DNA from: DAOTWA01 sp963702935
GTDB taxonomy: Bacteria > Chloroflexota > Anaerolineae > Anaerolineales > Anaerolineaceae
DNA: 64,000 bases
Assembly (NCBI GenBank): GCA_963702935.1
Contig: OY969772.1
Coordinates: 5,022,001 to 5,086,000, forward strand
Reading direction: 5' to 3'
The notes below the pieces were generated by a model. The model worked only from the letters and a program-made list of their open reading frames with translations. It searched no databases and was not told the DNA's origin. This document shows positions 45,636-53,538 of the stretch, one piece after another (the stretch's first letter is position 1; each line of letters begins with the position of its first letter). The position numbers and the translations under genes are program-made.

Positions 45636-45884
45636 AATTCCAGTCCTCCTGTGATGTTTGGTTTGTATACGACAAAGGGAATTTGCAAAGAAAGCCAAAT
45701 TTCATTCTAGCCATCCCAGGAGAACACAACAACCCAAGGGCGTGTGAAAAGTCCCCCCTATCCAGGGGGATATTTGTACCCCACTGATGGGTGAGGCGCC
45801 TATGGATAGGGATTTAATTTGGGGAGATCGAAAAGAAGATGGCAGATCAAGAGCCGGCCATGAGAACCATACGATGTCTCTTAT

Positions 45885-46535
45885 TTATAAGAGGCCGCGT
45901 TTCCTGGCAATCACAACCGCTTCGATCCGGCTGTGAACGTCCAGCTTGGCAAAGATTTCTTTGTTATGGCTTTTGATCGTGTTTTCTGTGATATGCAGAT
46001 GGGCTGAGATTTCTTGATTGTTTAGCCCCTGGCTGATCAAGCGCAGGATCTCCAACTCGCGTTGGCTGAGCTGGCCGCCTGGATTATGCCGATTATTCAT
46101 ATAGTCAGTCAACGCATCGGCTGCACGGGGATCGAGAACCGCATGGCCCTGCATCAAGGCGATTAATTGGCCCGGCAGATCGAGCTGTTCCGCATCTTTT
46201 ATCAGATAACCACGCGCACCGGCTTGCAAGCATGCGCAGACCAGGTCGTATTCGAAATAACCGGTTAATATCAGCACGGCCGTCTTCGGGGAAATCCGGA
46301 TGATCTGCCGGCAGAGTTCCGCCCCAGAAACCCCTTCCTCAAGTTTCAAATCGAGGATCACGATATCGATATCAGGGTGCGCCTGAACCTGGCAAATAGC
46401 TCCTATGCCAGTCGCCGCCTCTCCGATCACCGCAAAACGGGGATCGCCATCCAATATGGAATGGATTCCTTGCCGGACAAGCTGGTGGTCATCTACCAGT
46501 AAGATGCGGATGGGCTTCATGTCGAGTTGCTCCAA
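45885..46535 (-). CDS. NarL/FixJ-family response regulator
   Basis: A 216-residue response regulator. Receiver domain with phosphoacceptor Asp in IDIVILDLKLEEG (about residue 62) and conserved Lys in LIKDAEQ; the C-terminal LuxR-type helix-turn-helix is LSQRELEILRLISQGLNNQEISAHLHITENTIKSHNKEIF. It overlaps the end of the sensor kinase gene by 19 nt, so the two are translationally coupled, and it is followed by the flavin reductase and cytochrome genes, its probable targets. Confidence 0.92.
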   Translation of the reverse strand: MEQLDMKPIRILLVDDHQLVRQGIHSILDGDPRFAVIGEAATGIGAICQVQAHPDIDIVILDLKLEEGVSGAELCRQIIRISPKTAVLILTGYFEYDLVCACLQAGARGYLIKDAEQLDLPGQLIALMQGHAVLDPRAADALTDYMNNRHNPGGQLSQRELEILRLISQGLNNQEISAHLHITENTIKSHNKEIFAKLDVHSRIEAVVIARKRGLL

Positions 46536-48724
46536 TCGATCTGGAATATTGCCTTGACGATGACCCCCTGTTCGTCATTGTTTTGAATGGTAAGCTGACC
46601 CCCGAATGGGGCAACCAGTTGGTACATCGAGCTGACGCCAAAATGCAAGTTCGATGCGACAGGTTCGAGCGGCTGTCCTTCCGGTAGACCTGATCCGTCA
46701 TCTTGGATGGTTAATAAGATTTTGTTTTCTTCCCGTTTGAGGCTGACAAAAGCCGCTGTTGCATTAGCGTGCTTGTAGATATTATTTAACGCTTCGCGAA
46801 CAAGCCGGTAGATGGCTTCCACCAGGGGGAAAGGCAAATCTCCCAGATCCTCTCGGGCAACCAGGGTGGCATTAATGCCGTACTCGTGTTGAAAGTCAGC
46901 GATCTGGTCCTGGAGAAGATCGAGCAGATTGTGGCCTTTGCGCACCTCATGCTGTTTGAGTGCAAAAATTGCGCTGCGCATCTCGTAGGAGCTGCGGGTC
47001 AGCAAATGTTGAATGGTTTCGATGCGTGTCTGAGCTTCAGAGACGAGATCCAAATGTTGAAGACACCACTTCGCTTCCAGACCGGTGCGAAAGAGCAGCT
47101 GCGTGACCGTATCATGTAGATTTTGGGCGATCCGCTGGCGTTCCTGCAGGCGGACTAGTTCTTGCTCTTTGCCCTTTAGCTGCTCCTGATCAATGGTGAT
47201 AGCAATATAACGGTTAATCGTCTCTACCGTCTGTACTTCTTCTGGGGATAGCTTGCGCGGCTGACGCCAGAAGAGGTCCATCGTTCCCAGGCAAGAATTC
47301 CGGGCAGTGAACGTAATCCTCAAGGCAACGGCATACAGCTGGCTGATCCCGGTATCAGATGTCGAGCCAGAATCCGGCGCCTGGACGCGAAGGTCAACCA
47401 GGATGGGGGTGATATCGCCTGAGCCAGGTAAATCGGTAGTTAAGGGTAAAATTGCCGGGGCAGCGCTGGCTGATTCGGGCGCTGTCAAATGGAAATGGTT
47501 GGCATAAGCGCGGTCAACGATATTTTGGAGCCGGTCAAACTCCACGGCAGTAATTCCCTGGTAAATCGCCAACCTGGATGGATGGGATTCCGTCTCGGTC
47601 AGGCGGACCACTCCGGCGTCAGCGCGTAGGACGTCAACGGTAATCGATAACACGCTGTGAAGCATTTCCCCCAACATCTGAGCGGAGTTTAGCTGAGCCA
47701 GGATGTTCTGGACCCCTTCGGCAAGCTGGCGTCGTTCCCGTTCTCTTTGATACAACTGGGCATGGTCGATACTGATCGCAGCGCTAGCCGCCAGGCTGGA
47801 AATGACCCGCTCGTCATTGGGACTAAAAGCGCCAAACGCATCGCCAATGGCCATCAGAATCGCATTCGGTCGCATCGCCGTTCGTAAAGGGATCACCAGC
47901 AAAGAGCAGATCCCTAATTGCATCGCTTCAACCGGATCGATGCGAGTATCACGATTTATATTTAAAACACGCATAGCCTGGTGATTACGCAGCGCATTGG
48001 CTACCAGGGTACTGCTCAAGGGGATCGTAAAACCTGGCTGGATAGTGGGATGGACATCTCCAGCACAGGTTACGGCAATTAATTTTTCTTCGTCGCCCAC
48101 GAAGATAACGATCTGGTGGGCGGAGGTCAGACGCAGCGCATGGTCAGCCACCAGTTGCAAAACGTCGTTCAAATCCAGGTGACTGTAAATTGCCTGTTGG
48201 ATTGCATTGAGCATTTCTAATTCATCTGAACGCTGGCTAAGATTAGTTAGCAGGATCGCATTTTCGATGGTCGATTCAACCTGGCTAATCCATCGCTGCA
48301 AGATCTCTACGTGATCCTCGGTATAGAAACCACAATCAGGGTGACACACATCCAACAATCCCTCGACCTTGCCGCCGATGTGGAGTGGAAAACAGATCCA
48401 TGAGCCGATGAAGTCGAACGTTTTCTCAGGTGCCATCTTCGCCAATTCCTGGAAGATGCGCGCCAGCTCTGTTTCCCCCCTCACGTCTGCCACCAGGACA
48501 GGCCGTTCTTCCAGCATGGCAATCTTCGCCCCACCACTTCCTTCCAGGGGAAAGTTTAGTTTCGTGATCTGTTTCGGTTGCAACAGCCCGCGCGAGGCTA
48601 CATAGCGCAAGTCAGCGCCATCCAACAAATAAATTGAAGATTGGACGCATGGAATGAGCTGAAAAACCTGGTCGAAAATATTCGTAAAGAGTGGAGGTTC
48701 GTTTGCCTGGTTGTGCATACCCAT
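46517..48724 (-). CDS. soluble GAF-domain sensor histidine kinase (HisKA_3 type)
   Basis: A 735-residue cytoplasmic kinase with no membrane segments. Three GAF-like domains cover about residues 15-160, 175-325 and 345-515 (for example GGKVEGLLDVCHPDCGFYTED and RPNAILMAIGDAFGAFSPNDERV). The dimerisation/phosphoacceptor region ERQRIAQNLHDTVTQLLFRTGLEAKW is of the NarX/DegS class, and the ATPase part ends DGSGLPEGQPLEPVASNLHFGVSSMYQL. Multiple GAF domains suggest sensing of a soluble ligand or redox/gas cue. It is the first gene of the respiratory cluster. Confidence 0.9.
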   Translation of the reverse strand: MGMHNQANEPPLFTNIFDQVFQLIPCVQSSIYLLDGADLRYVASRGLLQPKQITKLNFPLEGSGGAKIAMLEERPVLVADVRGETELARIFQELAKMAPEKTFDFIGSWICFPLHIGGKVEGLLDVCHPDCGFYTEDHVEILQRWISQVESTIENAILLTNLSQRSDELEMLNAIQQAIYSHLDLNDVLQLVADHALRLTSAHQIVIFVGDEEKLIAVTCAGDVHPTIQPGFTIPLSSTLVANALRNHQAMRVLNINRDTRIDPVEAMQLGICSLLVIPLRTAMRPNAILMAIGDAFGAFSPNDERVISSLAASAAISIDHAQLYQRERERRQLAEGVQNILAQLNSAQMLGEMLHSVLSITVDVLRADAGVVRLTETESHPSRLAIYQGITAVEFDRLQNIVDRAYANHFHLTAPESASAAPAILPLTTDLPGSGDITPILVDLRVQAPDSGSTSDTGISQLYAVALRITFTARNSCLGTMDLFWRQPRKLSPEEVQTVETINRYIAITIDQEQLKGKEQELVRLQERQRIAQNLHDTVTQLLFRTGLEAKWCLQHLDLVSEAQTRIETIQHLLTRSSYEMRSAIFALKQHEVRKGHNLLDLLQDQIADFQHEYGINATLVAREDLGDLPFPLVEAIYRLVREALNNIYKHANATAAFVSLKREENKILLTIQDDGSGLPEGQPLEPVASNLHFGVSSMYQLVAPFGGQLTIQNNDEQGVIVKAIFQIDWSNST

Positions 48725-48738
48725 CTGATGCGGAAATA

Positions 48739-48758
48739 AAAAAAGGATGGCCTTTTTT
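48739..48758 (-). terminator. A/T-rich terminator between larC and the kinase gene
   Basis: AAAAAAGG (48739-48746) and CCTTTTTT (48751-48758) form an 8-bp stem around ATGG; on the minus strand the stem is followed by further T residues. It lies 88 nt past the larC stop and probably ends the large operon to its right. Confidence 0.6.
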
Positions 48759-48845
48759 ATAGAAATTGAATCGATAGCATTGATGTGATTTTATCAGTGA
48801 ATCAGACGCACTATAAGTTCCATCTGCTTTGTAAAATTCATTTTC

Positions 48846-49976
48846 TTAACCTCTATAGATGCCGATTATGCCATCAAGCCTATTGGCAACAGCCTGCGCC
48901 GAAGCAACGACTTGTTGAAGGGGCACATTGTGGTTTGCTGCGGCCTGCGCACAGACATCATACTCGGGCTGAATTCCGATGACCTTATTGTCCAATAATT
49001 TATATTTCATCGGAATCTCACCAAACGGTGTGAAGACATTTCGAACCATAAATTGGGCAGTGTAATGATCATCAATATGAATGACGCGCAAGCCAAGAGT
49101 AGTTGTTTCCTTAAGGATAATATTCGCCAGCTCTTTTTCATCTTGATGGCGGGCGATGACGTTCAATTGGTAGGCCATGCGGTTCTTTTTCACGCCGATC
49201 GGGATTTGGTAGACCTCTAAGGCGCCCAAGAGATTCAAGCGCTCGATCACATAAGTCAGGATCTGAGGGGTGATATCGTCAAGGTCAGTTTGAAGCAAAC
49301 TCATCGTATCTGCGAAAGGGGAGGCTTCTTCGCCCATCAACAGACGCAGTACGACTTCCTGGCAAGTCTCGGTCTGGATGACCGCCTGCCCCAAGCCGGT
49401 GAGGATGAGATTGGGTTGGGTAAAAGTGGCCACTTCTGCTAGAAAGGCGGCCCCGACGGGGGTTAGCAGCGATGTGGATGTGGGTTCTCGTATGGGTACG
49501 CTGCCGGCCAGGAGAATCTTGAGCAGTTTCCCGTCCGTGCTCGAAATCGGCACGGGGAGCGGTGAGCTATAGACCTTGCCGATATCTAATTGCTTCAACC
49601 CTTGCAAAATTCCCACCACCAAAACTATTCCTTCAACCGGGAGGAGAACGCGATCTGTGCTTTCTGTCTCCGCTTTGCAGACAGACCGGAATAGAATGCG
49701 CCGGCTGGTTTCGCAGATGTCGGGCGCCAGGGAGCTGGATCCAAGGCGATCCAGGGCATCCTGCATGGGAAGTGTGGCCGGGCGTAGATCCAGGGCGCTT
49801 TGGAGGAGATTCTTGCAAGTGCTTTGTCGAAGATGGGCCACCACCCCATCTGCATTAAAGTTGAGTTGAATCAAGCTTTTCTCGAGCAGGGTTGGGGAGA
49901 GGCCCAGATCTAAAAGACCAGTGAAAAGGGCCCTCTCCGTCATCCCCAGCACACAGTCGGTATATAGAATCTTCAT
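48846..49976 (-). CDS. larC: LarC-family protein (nickel-pincer cofactor biosynthesis-like)
   Basis: A 376-residue protein of the LarC/DUF111 family. The N-terminal YTDCVLGMTERALFTGLLDLGLSP corresponds to the family YFDCFSGISGDM segment, though several conserved residues (for example the GDM motif) are changed. The C-terminal half has QTDLDDITPQILTYVIERLNLLGALEVYQIPIGVKKNR, the LarC hallmark. In characterised bacteria LarC inserts nickel into the pincer nucleotide used by lactate racemase and relatives. LarB, LarE and LarA are not in this window. It is the last gene of the right-hand operon, 14 nt after the ROK/SIS gene, so it may serve a nickel-pincer enzyme acting on the sugar pathway. Confidence 0.8.
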   Translation of the reverse strand: MKILYTDCVLGMTERALFTGLLDLGLSPTLLEKSLIQLNFNADGVVAHLRQSTCKNLLQSALDLRPATLPMQDALDRLGSSSLAPDICETSRRILFRSVCKAETESTDRVLLPVEGIVLVVGILQGLKQLDIGKVYSSPLPVPISSTDGKLLKILLAGSVPIREPTSTSLLTPVGAAFLAEVATFTQPNLILTGLGQAVIQTETCQEVVLRLLMGEEASPFADTMSLLQTDLDDITPQILTYVIERLNLLGALEVYQIPIGVKKNRMAYQLNVIARHQDEKELANIILKETTTLGLRVIHIDDHYTAQFMVRNVFTPFGEIPMKYKLLDNKVIGIQPEYDVCAQAAANHNVPLQQVVASAQAVANRLDGIIGIYRG

Positions 49977-49990
49977 CTAACGAATTCAGA

Positions 49991-51582
49991 TCAATCAAAT
50001 GCTGAGTCTAGCACTTCACACCAGGCGTGCAGGATGGCATCGTGTTCCTCTTGCACCCGCGCGGTCTCAAGGGATTCGATTGCCAACACATGCTGGGCTA
50101 CCGGCTCGGTTAGACCCGCCCGACCGGTCAAGGCAATCGTCGCCGCTCCGATCTCTTGGGCTGATTTCAATCCACGCAGCACGTTCTCCGACCGCCCACT
50201 GGTGGTGATCCCAATGACCAGATCGCCGGGTTGCGCCAGCGCATTAACCTGGCGGGCAAAAACTTCCCCATAATCATAATCGTTCCCGATGCAGGTAAGT
50301 ACGTTACTGTCAGCAGTCAAGGCCACGGCAGGCAACGGTTTACGATTTGCCCGGTAGCGCCCCACTAACTCTCCAGCCATGTGCTGGGCAGTCGCAGCGC
50401 TGCCCCCGTTCCCGAAGACGAGGACCTTGCCCCCCTTCTGCAAAACCTGTACCATCAACAGCGCGGTCTCGGCTATCTGCCCGGCCAGATGCTCGATCGT
50501 TCGCTGGCGTACCTCCAAGCCGGCGTCCAACGAGCTAACCACCTGCGAAAATATGTTGTGGTCAATAGTATAGTCCACTGCATTCGCATGAAGGTTGAAC
50601 CGCCCATTTCGGAAAGCGTCGATTACTGCCATCAAAGAGCTGACCATTCCCAGTTTCGCGCCCAGTTGGGCCGGGACAATCTGACAGGCAGCCGCCGAAG
50701 CGGGCATGGCTTCTTGGTGCACCACACGCCGCGCTGGTTCCATCAGCAGATTTCCCAAAACCACTCCCAACGTTCCCAGGCAGATGATCTCCGGATTGAG
50801 GATGTCGACCAGAACCGCCAACCCTTTTCCAAGCCAGCACCCCATTTCTTCGATAATCTCCAGCGCTTGGGAGTCGCCATCCAAAGCCTTCTGCACAATC
50901 TGCTGCGTCGATACCCCTTCAGGCCAGATGGCCGGCTGGCGTAAACGCGCCAACCTGACTAACCCAGACCCACTGCAAAAACTCTCCCAGGATCCGATCT
51001 TGCCGTATTCCATTGGCCCATGCTCGGCCATGCGGATATGGCCGACTTCACCCGCCATGTCGTTCACGCCATGATAGACCTGGCCATTCAGGATAATTCC
51101 CGCTCCCAATCCCGTCCCCAGCGTAAGATAGATCAGATTTTTAACGCCCTGTCCGGCCCCAAAATAATACTCTGCCAGTGCGCCGGCATTGCCGTCATGC
51201 TCAACAAGCACAGGCAGGCCATAATTGGCTTCTAAACGCTCTTTCAGGGGCGCTTTATCCCAGGTTGGCAAATGCGGAGGGGAAAGAATGATCCCACGGT
51301 CGATATCCAGTGGCCCCCCCACTGCCACGCTGATCGCGGCGGGGGGCAAAATCCGCCTGTCTCGGCCCTTTGCAACACTTTAGCGGCCACAGAATTGATC
51401 TGATCCAGGCCCACTTCAAAGGGCGCATTCGCCAGGGTCGGCGTTTCGGCTTGAACGAGAATCTCTCCGTTAAAGGTGCCTAAAACCACTCTGGTCTTTG
51501 TTCCGCCAATATCAAACCCAAGGATAGGCGGGTGCTGAGAATCACTCTTTCGCCCATTCTTGTCTTTTACGGTTAATTCCAT
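49991..51582 (-). pseudogene. ROK-family kinase fused to GmhA-like SIS domain, frameshifted
   Basis: About 530 residues. The N-terminal ROK domain has ILGFDIGGTKTRVVLG, VLVEHDGNAGALAEYYFG (catalytic Asp) and LGTGLGAGIILNGQVYHG; the usual zinc motif CxCGxxGC is replaced by MEYGKIGS. The C-terminal SIS domain (from about residue 340) has VLVFGNGGSAATAQHMAGELVGRYR, GITTSGRSENVLRGLKSA and HAWCEVLD, closely like sedoheptulose-7-phosphate isomerase GmhA. The frame breaks near 51341-51352 (runs of G and A); one added base gives GGFLPPAAISVAVGGPLD. A kinase/isomerase fusion would phosphorylate a sugar and isomerise the phosphate. It lies downstream of the HAD and PfkB genes. Confidence 0.8.
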
Positions 51583-51640
51583 AGGTGCTCCACGTATAGC
51601 ATTTTGAAGTTAAGGGAATGAAATGGATACGAACATTTTA

Positions 51641-52498
51641 TTATAAACAAAGATATTGTGTTAGCATCTCGGCCTGGCGGAAATCGGGGATCAGCAAATC
51701 AGCGCCCGCTTGCTCCAGGCGTTTTGCCTTGCGCAAATTCCAGCCCTGTCGCTTCACTTCATCGGAAGCTACCCCAAGCGCGACAGCTCCGTTGCGGACT
51801 GCTTCTCGAATCTCAACGGGGCCGTCTCCAACCACCAATAGTTCACGGCCCGAGAGGTAGTTTGTTTCCAGAATATGCTGGATAAGAAGGGCCTTATCAT
51901 GGGCTTCGCTGGTGTCCAGAGCTCCATATATTCCTCCATTAAAATAGGTATCAATTCCCAGCAGGTGCGACTCTTCGACCACAAAGCAATGATCCGTACC
52001 ACTCGCCAGGTAAAGGGTTATGCCGCGCTGGCGTAAGCTTTCGATAAATGCCCGCCCTCCAACGACGATCATTTCATCCGCAGTTACCCTTCCAGAGCGA
52101 ATATCTTCTTGCCTGGCGGCTATATGGGAAGACAGGCGTTGCAGATAGAGGGCTTTATATTCCTTCCCGCTGTAAACGCGATCCGCTATCCCGTGCCGCT
52201 TCACCGCTTCGGCCAGCCAGTCCATTTGGCGTATAGTTAGAATCCCGGTGGATCGTTCGACGTAATCGTAGACCTCGGCCTGGATGGCCGGGCTGTAAGG
52301 TTGGCGGCCACAGATCATCTCCAACATCAACGGGATCATCACTTCCTCCCAACCTTCCCGGAGTAAGGAAAGAGTACCATCAAAATCGAACAGAGCGCTT
52401 TCCACCCGGTCAATGCGATTAAGCGCGCTTGCGTTCAAGATCAGAGGTTGGCCGTTGGTTGGCAATTGTCCCAAAGTATTCCAGTTCGTTCCGCTCAT
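51641..52498 (-). CDS. HAD-family phosphatase
   Basis: A 285-residue haloacid-dehalogenase-fold hydrolase. Motif I ESALFDFDGTLSLL (nucleophile and acid Asp), motif II ASGTD, and motifs III/IV VVGDGPVEIREAVRNGAVALGVASDE are complete; a helical cap lies between motif I and II (about residues 50-130). It would remove phosphate from a small sugar phosphate. ATG 52498 overlaps the kinase stop (ATGA). By position it could play the role GmhB has in heptose synthesis, but it is a phosphoglycolate-phosphatase-like HAD, not a GmhB type. Confidence 0.82.
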   Translation of the reverse strand: MSGTNWNTLGQLPTNGQPLILNASALNRIDRVESALFDFDGTLSLLREGWEEVMIPLMLEMICGRQPYSPAIQAEVYDYVERSTGILTIRQMDWLAEAVKRHGIADRVYSGKEYKALYLQRLSSHIAARQEDIRSGRVTADEMIVVGGRAFIESLRQRGITLYLASGTDHCFVVEESHLLGIDTYFNGGIYGALDTSEAHDKALLIQHILETNYLSGRELLVVGDGPVEIREAVRNGAVALGVASDEVKRQGWNLRKAKRLEQAGADLLIPDFRQAEMLTQYLCL

Positions 52499-53538
52499 GA
52501 CCAGTAGCCTTCGCAATCCAGGCGCTCGAAAAGCTCAAGGATTTCCATCGGAGAGGCTGTCCCGGTGGTATGCAGTTTGCGAACGGTTACGGCTGCCGCC
52601 AAGCTGGCCAACTGACCGGCCTGTATGGTCGTTGCACCGGCAGACAAGCCAATCAACAGCCCGGCAAGAAACGTATCACCGGCGCCAACCGGGTCAAGCG
52701 GTGGCTGTATTGGAATAGGGGGCAGAAGGGAACTATGTCCATCCTCAAGGATCAGGCAACCGCGTTCTCCCAGAGTAATAAAAACCGGCTTTGAATGCCG
52801 GCGCTGCCATTCCAAACCGGCTAGTTCCAGATCTTTCAGATTCCATCTATCCTGATTATATTCTGGCAATAACAATCTGGTTGCTTCGAATTCATTGGGC
52901 TTGATGATCATATCCCCGAATTCGGCAATTTCTTCGCGCGAGTCAGCGATGAAAACCACTTCGGAATGCTGTTTCGCCATCCGATTTAGGGCAGCTCGGG
53001 CACTCTTGGAGAGAATGCCACAAGGCTGATAATCCGTTACCACCAAAGCGTCCAGGTTGGGAAGCAAGGTTTCAATTCTTTCCAGCAATATTGCTTCAAC
53101 TTCAGCCGGCAGGGCCTCCGTATTTATGAAATCCAATCGGCTGTCCTCTTGCTGCAGTTGATTCGCCGTCAAGATCACCTTCCCATAGAATGGCGTCGTC
53201 CATCCTGGTTGAACCATGACCTGGTCGATGCGCACGCCGGCCTGCTGGAGTCTCTGGCACAGCAAATCCCACCGCCAATCAGGCCCCACCACGGTCAGAG
53301 CGTAGACCTCGGCTAGCCCCATAGCCGCCAGATTCCAGGCTACATTGGCAGCTCCTCCGGCGGTATAAGTCTCATTTACGATTGGGCGCGGAAACAGGGG
53401 AGTCTCTCGAGAAATCTTGGCCCTGAGCATATCCGCGTACCAATAGGCGTCCAGGGTATAGTCGCCGACGACGCCGACGCGCAGTTGCCGGCCCCGCTTC
53501 AAGATTTCTTCGAGGCGAGAACGAGTTAGCTTTTCCAT
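52495..53538 (-). CDS. PfkB-family carbohydrate kinase (HldE kinase-domain-like)
   Basis: A 347-residue ribokinase-fold kinase. VGVVGDYTLDAYWYADMLRAKISRETPLFP is close to the start of heptose-7-phosphate kinase HldE (VGDxxLDxY, then E-x-P); GGAANVAWNLAAMG is the substrate-binding glycine region and PLDPVGAGDTFLAGLLIGL holds the catalytic Asp. It probably phosphorylates a heptose or hexose phosphate at C1 using ATP. There is no C-terminal nucleotidyltransferase domain. The ATG overlaps the end of the upstream gene by 13 nt and its stop overlaps the HAD start. Confidence 0.85.
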   Translation of the reverse strand: MEKLTRSRLEEILKRGRQLRVGVVGDYTLDAYWYADMLRAKISRETPLFPRPIVNETYTAGGAANVAWNLAAMGLAEVYALTVVGPDWRWDLLCQRLQQAGVRIDQVMVQPGWTTPFYGKVILTANQLQQEDSRLDFINTEALPAEVEAILLERIETLLPNLDALVVTDYQPCGILSKSARAALNRMAKQHSEVVFIADSREEIAEFGDMIIKPNEFEATRLLLPEYNQDRWNLKDLELAGLEWQRRHSKPVFITLGERGCLILEDGHSSLLPPIPIQPPLDPVGAGDTFLAGLLIGLSAGATTIQAGQLASLAAAVTVRKLHTTGTASPMEILELFERLDCEGYWS

